Of a stretch of DNA of 64,000 nt, positions 21,844 through 33,610 are shown one piece after another (within the stretch, counting starts at the first letter, position 1; every line of letters begins with the position of its first letter). The DNA comes from Thozetella sp. PMI_491 (lineage: Eukaryota; Ascomycota; Sordariomycetes; Chaetosphaeriales; Chaetosphaeriaceae). The DNA lies in assembly GCA_021432635.1 (NCBI GenBank), contig MU270036.1, positions 522,182-586,181 of the forward strand, given 5' to 3'. The notes below the pieces were generated by a model, which made no database searches, was not told where the DNA came from, and saw only the letters and a program-made list of their open reading frames with translations. Made by a program: the position numbers and the translations under genes.

Positions 21844-24800
21844 ATGGGAAAAGTATCAGCCATAGTCCTGGCTGTAGCGAGCCTTGTCACCATTACATTT
21901 GTCTACGACAGAGCCACAAGAGGGATTCGGACGCGCCTCGTCACCGAGAGATCACCAAAGTCTCGCTTTGAGCTCGTACAAGCCAAACAATACGACACCC
22001 CTGCACGGGCAGATGGGGTTGAGTACGTGGACTACTATAGGCCGGAAACATAGCAAGCTGACGAATGTAGCATCGTCTTTCTCCACGGCCTGGGATCAAA
22101 CCCAGATACAACATGGCGAGCGAGAGCAATGCCCGAAGCCCTCGAGGAGACGAGCGCTAGCGAGCGCTACGTGATATGGGTCAGCGACTTCCTCCCTGCC
22201 GACCTGTCTGATCATCTTCGAGATATTCGCCTGTTCTTCTACAACTACGACTCGTACTGGAAGAGAGACTCGCTGAATACGCGCCGTTCAATCCTTGGCA
22301 AAGAGCTCCTTGACCATATCAAGAGTAGGATCCGTACAACCGAATCAGTGCGTGTGAGGACTAAGCCGAGGCTTCAAGGTGCTAACAAGTCTTTAACAGA
22401 GCCAGAATCGCAGCCTAATCTTCGTGGCCTACAGTTATGGGGGTCTGGTTGTCAAACAGGTAGGCGAGCGGACCCGTATGACCAAACTTAGATCTGACTG
22501 GGATGCTTTAGGCACTCGTCAGGGCCCAAATCGATCCTGAATTCAGTTTCATTGTCGAATCTACCACTGCGGTCCTCTTTCTCGGCACACCGCATCGTGG
22601 ATCTGCCTTTAGCATGCCGGGGCGACTATGGGCGCGACTTCTTTGGCCCCTGGGGTCCAACACATCCCTTTTAGCTGACCTCGACTACGACTCGACTTCA
22701 TTGCGTGACCTTCATGATGAATTCGTGCAAATAAAACATGGTAGACTACCTGTTTTTAACTTTTACGAGCAGCGGCCGATACGAGTTGCTCAGTTTTGAT
22801 TTCTCAGGTGGCAGGAATTCGTAAATGGCTTCCCTCCTCGACCTCGCCAAGGTGTGCTAACATCAGATACAGTGTGTCATAGAGCAGTCTGCTGCCTACT
22901 CAGCGGGACCCAACGTCCACAACATCGGCCTGTCGGTTAACCACTTCGATCTAAACAGATTTAGTTCTCGCGATGAGAATTATCAGAGCATCTTGTCGAA
23001 GCTTCTGGAGGCTACGTCGTCTTCGACTGTTTCCGTCAAACACTTCTACTCCGTCCCCCTGGAGACAGTAGAGAGCTACACGCAGCGAGAGAGCCCGTGG
23101 AGGGAGCTGGAAGACAAAATGTGCCTACGACACGACCACGCCAGTATTCTTTACGGGTGCGTTATCTCCGGATTAGGGGGCGTCGGCAAGTCACAGCTTG
23201 CGCTAAAATATGCCGAAACTCATAAGCACCGCTACAATCCAATTCTTTGGATCGATGCCAGCGATGCTGAATCGTTGCGATCAAGCTTTCAGCGATGTGC
23301 TGTGGAGCTGGACCTTCCAGCTAGCAAATGGAGCCAAAATCAAGGGTCAGGTCTGGTGGACGACGCTGCTATACGAGCCGTGTTATGGTGGCTTCGAGAC
23401 AGAAGCGAAGCGGATGATGAGTGGCTGGTTATTGTCGACAACGCCGACGACCTCGGCGTAGGAGTCAAACAGATTATGCCGAAAGGGGAGCGCGGTAGCG
23501 TGATAATCACCAGCCGGGATGAACTAAGCTTAAAGCTCATTCCTCGAGGTTGCGAGAAGATCCAGATCGGAGATATGTCCTCAGAAGAGGCGACGACATT
23601 GCTTCTACACTATCTTGGTGGTCACGCTGATGAATACTCCGAGGCTGTTACCTTGAGGTGTAAGGAAGTGGTGCACAGCCTTGGATACCTAGCGCTCGCA
23701 GTAGATCTTGCGGGGGCCTACATTGGTGCCGACTCGGATCCAGCAACAGCACTAACACAATACCTTGAGGATTTCATCACACACCGTGATGAGCTTTTGC
23801 AGATGGATGCATTTCGAGGCTTGAAACCAACAGAAAAGACCGTTTGGACAGTCTGGGATACCACACTAGAAAAGATCCGGCGAGACAACCCAAACTTACA
23901 CCCGGATCGACTCCTAACACTGCTCGCCCATTTCAAAGGCACCATCATCCAGGACGAGATTTTTCGACTGGCCTCTCTCAGTATGCCCCTATTAAAGGGT
24001 GAAGCTGGGCCAGAATTGCCGCTACCATTGCGAGAGTTCTTCCAGCTGCACGAAGAGAGATGGGACAGTTACCAGTACCGAGAAAGCTGCAAAGTGCTCC
24101 TCCGCTATAACATGCTCAAGCGAGTTGACGGCGATTGGCCAGGCTTAACGATGCACGGCCTTGTTAAGTGGCGCGCTTTAAAAACTGTCGCTGAAGAGAA
24201 GAGACAACACTGGCGCGGGTGCCACTTGTTTATTATTCTAGCCGTCTGCGATCAAATTACGGCAAACAAGCATCGACCAGAATTCCGCCGACACCTGATG
24301 GTCCATCTACCACTAGCAGCCGGGATGGTCGGTGAAAATGTCCTGGACAGCGAGGTCGAAGTAGTTCTTCTCTTCTGTCTCCTCCTTAAGATAGCAATGG
24401 TTTATTACGATGAGGGCCGCCATGACGATGCTGAGACGCTAATGATGCGGAGAATGGAGATGAGCAAACTGATATGCGGAGCCGACCACCTCGTCACGAT
24501 GCAAAGTATGAGTAATCTAGCTGCAGTATATAGAAACCAAGGTCGGTGGGTTGAGGCTGAGAAGCTACAAGCAGAGGTATTAGCGATGGGAAAGGAGAAA
24601 TTCGGGGCGGACTCTTTTGGCACACCAACGAATATGAGTAATCTAGCGTTGATATATTGCGACCAAGGTCGGTGGGATAAGGCTGAGAAGCTACAGCTAG
24701 AGGCATTAGCGATAAGAAAGGAGAAACTTGGGGCCGATCATCCTGACACGCTGACGAGTATGGATAATCTAGCGGTGACATATGGCAAACAGGGCAGGTT

Positions 24801-25416
24801 GGATGAGGCGGAGAAGTTGCAGAGACAGGCGTTGACGATGAGAAAGGATAAACTTGGGAGCGACCATTATGATACGCTGACGAGTATGGATAATCTAGCG
24901 TCGATATTATGGAACCAGGACCGGTGGGATCAGGCTGAGAAGCTGCAGGCAGAGGTATTAGCGACGTTGAAGGAGAAGCTCGGGGCCGATCATCCTGGCA
25001 CACTACAAATCATTAATAATCTAGCATTGACATTAGGAAAGCAGGGCCGGTGGGATGAGGCTGAGAAGCTGCAGGTGGCAGCGTTAGCGTCGATGAAGGA
25101 GAAGCTCGGGGCAGACCATCCTGACATACTGATCATTATAGATAATCTATCGTTGACATATAGCGACCAGGGAAGGTTGGATGAGGCTGAGAAGCTACAG
25201 GTAGAGGTATTGGCAACGATGAAGCAGAAACTCGGGGAGGATCATCCTAGCACGCTAACAGCTATGAATAACCTTGCACTGAGCTGGAAGAGACAGGGGA
25301 GACATGAGGAAGCACTGGCACTAATGAAGGACTGTATCCGGGGTACACAAAGAGTCTTTGGTCCTGATCATCCAGACACTTTGGTTTCGTTGAAAACGCT
25401 GAAAGCGTGGAGTTAA
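21844..25416 (+). CDS. NOD-like receptor: alpha/beta-hydrolase, NB-ARC, TPR
   Basis: Exons 21844-22022, 22071-22347, 22400-22459, 22512-22820 and 22873-25416 give 1,122 codons in one phase. Intron 1 (48 nt, GTACGT donor, GCTGAC branch) removes an apparent stop and restores DGVDIVFLHGLGSNPDTTW, the family signature. The N-terminal part is a serine-esterase-like hydrolase (YSYGGLVVKQ, FLGTPHRGSAF). The NB-ARC part has a P-loop GLGGVGKS (about 375-382), Walker B WLVIVDNADD and GSVIITSRD. The C-terminus has eight TPRs. One TGA remains at codon 268 (22797-22799), where TGG would suit the usual FW..RWQEF, so the copy is broken, or reads through, at that site. Such receptors sense non-self and can trigger cell death in fungi. 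Confidence 0.85.
24415..25410 (+). repeat. eight 126-bp tandem TPR units inside the NLR gene
   Basis: Eight consecutive 42-residue units (126 bp) with the pattern GRWDEAEKLQ, KEKLGADHPDTL and NLA..Y..Q. Units 3 to 7 are very alike; units 1 and 8 are the most divergent. Near-identical units let repeat number change by unequal exchange, as known for fungal NLRs. Confidence 0.85.
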
Positions 25417-26078
25417 ACTACTGTATGGATATTTTCCATATAACCCTTCTATTTTATGATTCCTGATGTCGATTATAGTCCTTTATTCTGCCAAAGAATT
25501 CTACTTGTTCACTCATGATGTACATACACTACTACATGCTCTAACTAGTGCAATAGCGCGAAAGAAAAATCTAATTAATAGGTAGAATGTGGCTGCAGTA
25601 GAGGCGTGAGCATAGCGAGCTATAGTCGTCGGATTCCAGTCCCCGTGTGGAAATATGCCACCAATGCAACCAGAAGTACGGGATATACCGAATTTTATAC
25701 TATCGGGCTAGATAGTACTAGCATTCGTCGAGGCCTCAAAGGAAATTTCCTGTGCTGCCAGCTTTCTCCTTGCACTGTGCTTTCGCTAGACTAACCATGC
25801 ATGACAAACCTGCACTTGGTAACCAGTCACCCAGACGCAGAATAGTGGTGTTGATGCGAAATTTTGCTGCCAGAATGTTCCTTCACTTTTTCCTTCAAGT
25901 TAGGTCACTGGAAAGACATAGGGATTGTGCTTTCTTCAAATATATGGCAGACAAAACCCTCGTAAAGAATAAAAGCTTCATGGTTTAAACTTAGTCTACT
26001 GTAATATTGTGGATAAATAAGAATAGGGACGTTAATGATAATACAATACAATATAGCTATACTCTTAATATTCAATAA
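25417..26078. other. intergenic between convergent genes
   Basis: This holds the 3' flanks of the NLR gene and of the second regulator. It is AT-rich near 25980-26075. No gene or RNA is recognised. Confidence 0.5.
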
Positions 26079-28490
26079 TTATAGAAGATTGATATCCTCA
26101 GGACCTAGCTCATCAAAGATAGTCAAATCCAGGGAGAAATCAAAGTGTAAATGCGGATCTGGCAAGCCGGTTTGCCAACTGTCAAGATTTCCGGTCAGAC
26201 TAGGTTGATTAAGCTCAAACGTAGGGTTATAGGACGTTTCGTGGAGCCCAAGATCCTGGACTAGAGGATGTAGGAGGTTGCGCCGATTCTTTAGCATTCG
26301 AGCGAAGTAGGCAGCTGGGTGCATGTCGTCGCTCGCGGATGCCTCGAGTACCTCCACGCTCTGCTCGAGAAGGTCCACCAGACTAGCTGAACCAACCTTG
26401 TCACCTGTGCTGCTGTGTCTGACACCGAGCATGATGGCTTTGAGAACAAAGACGCAAGCGCAGGTGATACGATAGAACGTACGTGCAGGATGAAATCGGA
26501 GCCTATCGGCTGCCGCTAGGGTGATTGCCTGTTTAATGATGTGGTGAGCGTCGCAGACGGTTGCTCGGACTAGCTGGTATTCTGGTTGCGTTTCTAGGGG
26601 AACGTCTAACAGATCGAGATGATGGCCCTGACTCGCATTGGAAGAGGACCGTGAGAAAATTGCCTGCATGGAGAGACCATTGATCCACATTTTGACGGAG
26701 TGGTATTCAACTAATAGTATGGTGCTGCGCGGATCTGATAACTCGCCGTCCATGACCTTGTTGTCGCCCAGGTAGCTGTCGAACCAAATTGCAAGACTCG
26801 CGTTGAGTTGCGCTGCGAGTAGGATGTACTGGCCGCTACGTACAATTTTCTCCGTCGTTGCCTCGGTTGAGAACAACTGGGCATGAATGGTTCTGGTAAG
26901 TTTGAGCAGCTCAACCCAACCGTGTAGTGCTTTGTCACTGGGAATATCCGCTCCGCTAAGAAAGACTTGGGTGAATGTCAGCGGTATCATGGAGTGATGT
27001 CCAAGCCTGGCTGCGAGGATCGTCGTATAGATGAAGAGCAGCCTCCGAATTCCTAGAATCTCCTTGCACTCGACGCTCTGCATCGGAGCTGTGTCGATTT
27101 CGGAGCAGGTACAATCGTCTTTAAATATTCCAAGTTCATGTGCTAGAGCTTGTGCGGTGCCTAGGAGCATCCATCGCGTTCGATCGAGCCTCCTCAAGCC
27201 ATGCGCAATCTCACCAAGTCGACCTCTTGCTGACCCCGCCGCGAGTTGGCTGGAGCCTAAAATACTGAACTGGAGTCCACCCTGTAAGGTTACCGAATGC
27301 AGAGCGCCGGGATACCATTCTGCCAAGAGCATCAAAGCTTTTATCGAATTAATGGAACGAAGGCGACAATCAGAGTCGTTTCCCTGGCCTAGCGTGATCT
27401 CCTGGATCAAACTTTGTGCATACTTCCACAACTCATCATGGATGAAGTCACTTCGTGACCGAGAGGCGGCTGCTGGGACGGAATGATGCCGGATGGAGAT
27501 CATGAGCACGATCGTGCAGAGGAGAGGTTCACGCAACAACATTTCATGGCGGATCGCATCTTCTTGGAGGTAGTTTTCCATGACGGGGCAAAAATGCGAA
27601 GTGTTCTGGAAGAAACTAGAAAACGAATTATTAGCTAGCTACCAGAAGACTGATGAAAATTCCTCGAGGATAACGTACCAGTCGACTAATGTCACGGCGT
27701 GCTCCACGGAAAGCAAACCTGTCCGCACATAACTGGATGTGGTCCACAGAGACAAGGTGTGCGCGTCGATGTGGCCCGGCTTCGCCAGCTGCGAAGGATA
27801 AGGTTGTAGAGGAGGAGTAAAAGGGACGTTTCGCATGTTATGAGAGGGCGTCGCTTCCATTATCCTGGGGCTGTTTCCCGACGAGGGAGCAGGGCATTCT
27901 GGTGAGTGCTTCGCTGATTCGGAATCGGCCTCGAAAAGGATATCGACTGCGTCATTTCCTTTTGAGATGATCTTGTCCGTCACGAGCTTAGTGGAGAGAT
28001 CTGCCCGTGCCTGTGAAGCCTCGATGAGGGAGTAATCGGTTGCATGTCCTCGGGAGGTTCGGGTTCGGCTGGTGAGTATGTCACTGGCGACGGTATGCCC
28101 TGAGGAAGAGACAGACGTTGCCCCCTCTTGTATATGTGTCGAGGATGCCCGGAGCCCGGGTAGAAAACGTGAGCAAGACTGATGAGGCCGAGTCGACGGG
28201 GTATAGTTATCCGACGAGTGTGCAGACAGGTTTGACGATGTCACGGAGAGAGGGGGGTCCCTCACCGGGTCAGCACGCGAGCGGGTGACCCGGCGGTCCT
28301 TCTTGGCACTTCGTGTCTCTCGGAAGATGCATTCACGGCGCTCACGCCGGCATTGAGCACAAGGCGGGCCAGCGAAAGCATACAGGTTCTGCTCTCTTCC
28401 GCCCAAATCACATCGCCTCTTTTTCGTGCGGCACGCCTCGCACGCCTTGTAGTTCCTCTGGAACGCGCCCCCGCCTCCTTCTGTGGCCAT
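26079..28490 (-). CDS. Zn2Cys6 transcription factor with long zinc loop
   Basis: Exons 28490-27679 and 27615-26079 give 782 residues. The intron (63 nt) has a TACGTT-type donor and a TCTAG acceptor. The start is the ATG at 28490 (MATEGGGG). The zinc cluster is C17, C20, C27, C44, C47, C54 (KACEACRTKKRRC, PPCAQCRRERREC). The C27-C44 gap of 16 residues is longer than usual and is of the kind seen in Aro80-like regulators of aromatic amino acid use, but this is only a resemblance. The rest is a serine-rich linker (residues 60-240) and a middle homology region (300-600). The adjacent same-strand carrier could be a target (inference). Confidence 0.88.
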
Positions 28491-29027
28491 GCCGTGAGCA
28501 TTCAAGAGTGGCGCCTAAAACCCCACTGTATAGTTGAGACTGTGATTTGGGCCAAGCGTGGCACAAGAATGGAGGACAGCACGTCGGAGGTTCCAGGTCT
28601 GAGGATGATGTACCAGACAGCCAGAAAACAGAAAAATCCGGCGGTATGGCCGCACCCCACAGCACTCTCCCTGCCCCGCGGGGACGGAACGCGGGGCCTG
28701 AGACGCACTGGCTCTTCCCTAAGCCTTGCTGCTTTAGGATTAGGCCCGATCGTGCAAAACGCGACGGCAACCTCAAGCTCTTGGTGCTATACGGGCCTAG
28801 AACATGCACGGCCACGACATTATACGCGGCACTGTGCCTAGAGCACTTGAGACGAACAACTAGGAGTAGGATTTAAGGTGGCCTTTTTGTATCTTAAAGT
28901 ATTCTAACGGAACATTTGATACTAATAATCGGATCTTCGAGGGGACATCAAATGTGCATATTCGTGGCGTAAACTTGCAACGGCCCCTAAAGTCGCTAAT
29001 ACATTGTCTACCAAGATCCTTACGCCT
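28491..29027. other. promoter of the second Zn2Cys6 gene
   Basis: About 540 bp, GC-rich between 28640 and 28800. Open frames on either strand are overlaps without domains. No copy of the 22-bp cluster motif is seen. Confidence 0.5.
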
Positions 29028-31077
29028 TTAGAGAATGTACTGTAATGTATATTTAACATCTCCATTACCTCTTTCAAGTATCAAGCATAACTGAAAACTC
29101 ACCATGAAAGCTTTGTTCTTGCGATCCGTGAGATCTAGGAAGGCGTTATCACCGTCGGCGGTGCCATGGCCTTGTACGCTTAGCCGATGCGCCCGTCGTG
29201 AGTTACTACGTCGATATAGGTAGACCAAGATGGACAGGACAATAATGGCGAAGCCAAGAACTACAATTATTGTCACTTTCGCGCCCCAATACTCGGGTGG
29301 TGTCGTAAAGGTCAACGGGCCTGCCAAAAAAAAAAGAAACGTGAGCTTGAGATTAGGCGAACAGCTGGCCTGACCAGAAAATCTTGGTGCGTCATACCAA
29401 GAATATTTCCGAGGCAGAAGGCCATCATGATAATAGCATTGATCATGGTCTTTTTAGTATGTCCGGCAAAGTTCGCCGCGACCCAGGAGTAAATGATGGG
29501 CGTCGCTGCTCCGAGTCAGCCGGGCTGTATTGTACCTATAATAAAAACGCATTTCAAATAAACCTACTGCTCGGAATAGTGTTGATGAGGTAAACTCCCA
29601 TTAACCTACCAACCCCGCTGCCATTGGGCAGGAATGTCATTAAAGCAGCCCCAATTATGCCAGGAATCAAGAGGCTTAGAATGATCAGCGATCGGTTTCG
29701 GAACCGGAAGGCCGTGTAGGAAGCAGAGGTGATAGCGACGATGGCAACCACGCCGCTTGGAATGTTAAGCAGAGCTGCTTGTTTCGCGGTATACCCGAGC
29801 CTGATGATCTAGTTAGCACCAGCGGCCTGATCGACGTCGACAACCCTCAGTGCACCAACCCTTGTATGATACCAGCTTGGAAGGTGCTCACTGCCGCATT
29901 GGGGATGTTAATGGCAACGGTCATGGCACACATCAGCCAAGCATGGGGATCTCGCAAGAGCTCCCATAGCTGAGCCGGTTTGAAGACCTTGTTCTCAATG
30001 CCTGTTGTGTCTTCCTTCAGTCGGATCACCGCCACTACCCTTTCTCTTTGTGTCAAGTGACAGCTCATAGGATTGTCGGGGAGATATAGAACGACCAGAA
30101 TTCCGAAGAAGATGGTGATGAGCCCGAAGCAGAGGAACATGATCTATCCATCAGTCAGGAAACAACAAACCCTCGCAGAACTCAGTTAGGGGCAGTTTCT
30201 GACCTGCCAGCTCTTGAACGTAGTCCCCTGGTAATGCTGTAGACCGTATGAACACAGCGCTCCCACGATGATGCCCAAGCCAACGGACCCGGCCCATAGT
30301 CCAAATCGGAGAGGTTGCTCTATGACGCACGCCTTTTGAGCTTTGGTAAGGAGTATATTGGATGGAAAAGTCTCGAACCTCTTCTTTTGTACCACATGGA
30401 GGTGATTAACATCATGCTAATTATTATGGTCAGTCCGCTGCGGTAGGCCATAGATTGCTTGTATGCTCGAGAGTCTTACCTCGGGGAGACGCAGGATTCG
30501 AAAACGCCCAGCAGAACTCGCAGTGTAATGAGCGAGGCATAATTTTTGCAAACACAATTCAGAGTTACGCAAATGCCCCACAGTATCACTATCATCTCAC
30601 GTTAGACAAAATCTGGGAATTTAGGGACCCGACAGACGTACCATTGCAGCCCAGAACCTTGGCGACGGGCAGCTTCTGGAGTAAATAACCCGCCACAGGC
30701 TCGGACAAGAGATAGGCGAGGTAGAAGGCCCAGGCAAGGCTAGCGAACTGGGCCGGAGAGGTACCGGTATCTGCGCTCAGGCCCATGATATTGGCGAAGT
30801 TAACTGCAACCAGGTCAGTCAAGCAGATAAGCGACACTACCACAGGCATCTAGGAGAGCATACTGAGGTTCTTGTCCACGAACTGCAGAAAATAGACGAT
30901 TGAGAGCAAGGGCAACACCATCAAATCGATCTTTCTGACGAGGGCCTTTTCCTCTTCGCCTGTGAAAGACACATCGCCGGCCTCCTGCAAAAAGAGGAGG
31001 GCAGCATCGACCTGTTTTCCCGGGTCTTCCACCTCAATTGCAGTAGGCTTCCCGAGCCCTGCCCCGCCTGACTTCAT
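29028..31077 (-). CDS. MFS transporter, allantoate permease (Dal5/ACS) type, ten exons
   Basis: Exons: 31077-30864, 30803-30642, 30588-30480, 30416-30379, 30319-30204, 30143-29860, 29800-29568, 29505-29398, 29320-29103, 29039-29028. These total 497 residues with all phases closing. Seen: RKIDLMVLPLL and YFLQFVDKNL at segment 1, LLGVFESCVSP in segment 4, SMWYKRREQPLRFG, IYSWVAANFAGHTKKT and LGPLTF. The start is ATG 31077. Exon 4 is 38 nt, and the last exon is only 12 nt (Tyr-Ile-Leu-stop). Two donors are atypical (GTTCGA at 30378, GTTGGT at 29859). It looks intact and probably imports a small organic anion. Confidence 0.88.
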
Positions 31078-31365
31078 TTCGGCCACTGGGTGCTTTACTA
31101 GGATTGAGGTGCGAGAGAGAATGGAATGAAAGGGAGAGAGGAATAGGGTCTTCCAAAGCCTAGCCTTGCGTCCATCACCCCAGATGTGGAAGTGGAATGC
31201 CCCTTATACCCAAGGTAACAAAGGGTTTGCAGCACTCCTATTTAGGAGGGATTCGTTCGCTGTGTGCACTTTTCGTGGAGAAACCTCACTTACCCCCACG
31301 GGGCCAGACTAGGCCCTTTTTTCATGGAATGGGACTCGTGATACGTTGGCATGGGCGGCCGCCGT
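31078..31365. promoter_or_regulatory. promoter region of the ten-exon carrier
   Basis: 288 bp between the ATG at 31077 and the foldback element. Rich in C runs near 31290. No specific site is recognised. Confidence 0.35.
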
Positions 31366-31998
31366 AGGTATCCGCCGGATATTCGTGGAGGTGTTCGTTT
31401 TAGCGTGACGCCGCCAATATGCCCCAGGTTCCGGGAACCGGCTTGCACCGAGCCTGGTAAATCGCCTGTATGCTTTTCCTGTATCTAACTATATTTAGTA
31501 TAGCGTGACAGCAGATTACCATATTAGGTATAGCTGCACCGCCACAGTGAAAACACTTGGTATTACTACCACTAACATCTCCACAATAAGATTATAAGAG
31601 AAAGAAAATATTTAAAATAAAGAGTGCCCCTTTAAATTTATAAAATTCTTTTTAATTAAAATTTATACAATAAAGCTACTTTAAAATGAAATACTCTTAA
31701 CTACTTATTTTATCTCTAATAAATTCTAAATTTTAACTTATAGCAATACTGTTAGTGATATTAATTTGAGGGACCCCCTGTGTGGCTGGTACCGCCACTC
31801 CCAAATGGGTAATTGCCAGATGTGGTTAGATACAGGAAAAGCATACAGGCGATTTACCAGGCTCGGGCTTGCACTTCCCCCAGCTCTGATTGGATACCGG
31901 CCAGGGTTTGCCAGGTATGTAGCTGTGCGCTTCTTCGGGGATCGTGGCACTAAATGGGCATCAGCTCCGCACCTATCCGCCGGATACTCGCGGAAGCG
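31366..31998. mobile_element. long-TIR foldback (MITE-like) element, about 630 bp
   Basis: Two inverted arms flank an AT-rich core. The inner arms (31441-31489 and 31825-31872) share a stretch of about 42 identical bases, one beginning CCGAGCCTGGTAAATCGCC and the other its reverse complement. Similarity continues inward (CAGATTACC against CAATTACC) and outward to the palindrome TATCCGCCGGATA at 31369 and 31974. The core, about 31500-31760, is strongly AT-rich. No transposase frame is present, so this is a non-autonomous element. It lies about 180 bp before the esterase start. Its superfamily cannot be named, because no target-site duplication is clear. Confidence 0.65.
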
Positions 31999-32174
31999 AA
32001 CGAAGCTCCGCCGCAGATTGTCCTGTCGGATATACACAGTCGTTAGCTGTTTTTGCTCTCCTACTGGCTACCTACTTATGTGCACGTAGTTATGTCCATC
32101 CGGGGGCTCTGAGAACTCAAGAAAATGCTGCAAGCGCCCGCCGAAGTTCCGATCTGTCGCCAAGCAACCTCGCC

Positions 32175-33610
32175 ATGATCTTCCAGGTCCTTCCTCCCTT
32201 CATCAGGGATGTTATTCTGCATTTGCTGCGGCTTTCCAGGGCATCTTCTGTGCTGGATCTTAGAACAGCATCACGCGTTGCTTTAATGCGAGCCGTAACC
32301 AGAATGGCCAGGCCTGGGCGGCTGTCAGACCTGCAGAGAGCTTCGTTCAGCCCTGGCAATGTGGACGCACATATTATGCACTTAGAGACCGAGATTTCCA
32401 TCCCATCCGAGAATAATGTTGCAGAAATTTTTGAAGCGGCCTTCAAATCACTGGGCGAGGGACTGGAGACTTACACGCCTCCAGGATGCGAACCCTTGTC
32501 TGTAGAATGGATTGGGGGTTCCCTTCAGACCGACGAGTTGGGCTGGTCAAAAATGGAGTCTGAACGGATTCAATACGACGCATTCATACGTACCGTTCCA
32601 CAAAGCACCACAATATTGTACTTCCATGGAGGGCAGTTCTGGTAAGAATCGCCGGTTAACAACACGCGGAACATATGTTGACTTTGTTATCCTCCAGGCG
32701 AAGAGGTCGGGGAGGCCGATGGGCCACGCATGAGCTCGCACGCCAGACCGAAGGCCGATGTCTCGCTCTCCAATATCGGCTCTCGCCGCTAAACCCTTTC
32801 CCAGCTGCCCTGATGGACGGCTTATCAGCTTACCTAGCGCTTCTATACCCTCCTCGCCATAACCTCCACGACCCCGTCTCTGCCCAGGATATATACTTGG
32901 CCGGCGATAGCGCTGGTGGAAACCTCGTGATTGCGCTTCTAAAGCTGATCATGGAAATCGGCCACCTGTGCCGTACTGGCGCGGCAACATTAGTGTGGGA
33001 CGGGCAAGAACGCGACTTGCCCTTACCGGCGGCTGTCACAGCCTTGTCTCCTTATGTGGACCTGGCGCGAGCCTTGGACAGCGAAGCAGCCAACATGGAC
33101 GTCGATATCCTCCCGCCGCGTGGCCCGCCCTTCGCCAACTTGGACCGATGCGGCTTGTGGCCGGCAAGTTCACCACGACACCACGTGTACTGCGACGACA
33201 GTGCGCTGCTCCACCCCTTGGTGTCTCCGGTGACCGTGAAAGACTGGGCAGGCGCCCCTCCGACCTGGATATGCGTGGGGGAGGAGTGCCTGGCGGACCA
33301 AGCCATATTTGTTGCTCGGCAGATGGCAGCGGCCAAAGTCCCCATCGTATTGGAACTATTCTCCGCCATGCCGCACAACTTTCCTCTCCTTTTCAAGTCA
33401 GAATCGTCGACTCGCTCGATGGAGCATTGGGCAGCATTCATCCGTAAGGTCCGAGGCGGTTTTCCTGTGTCAACTGGGGCGATTAAATGGAGCGGGCGTT
33501 CGATCCAGAAAGAAGAGTTGCAACTCGAAAAGTTGGTACCTGTATCTCTACATGACTTGAAGGCAAGGATGAAGCTAGAAATTGCAGGCTGGGGACCATG
33601 TCCGGCTTGA
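32175..33610 (+). CDS. alpha/beta-hydrolase, HSL/arylacetamide deacetylase type
   Basis: Exons 32175-32641 and 32698-33610 (56-nt intron) give 459 residues. The start is ATG 32175 (MIFQVLPPF); the frame upstream is open but has no ATG. Motifs are the oxyanion HGG (151-153), the nucleophile Ser227 in GDSAGGN, an acid in the CVGEECLADQ segment and a His in MPHNFPLL. These define a hormone-sensitive-lipase-like esterase. After HGGQFW the usual glycine/serine stretch is replaced by an arginine-rich run (RRGRGGRW). It should cleave small esters or acetyl groups in the cytosol. The foldback element lies just upstream and may affect its promoter. Confidence 0.85.

Noticed and set aside
22051-22053. 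In-frame TAG in the first part of the NLR gene
   Set aside because: It falls inside a 48-nt intron (22023-22070) with GTACGT donor, GCTGAC branch and TGTAG acceptor. Splicing gives the family sequence DGVDIVFLHGLG.
31944-32174. Upstream extension of the esterase reading frame
   Set aside because: The frame is open but has no ATG before 32175 and overlaps the foldback element.
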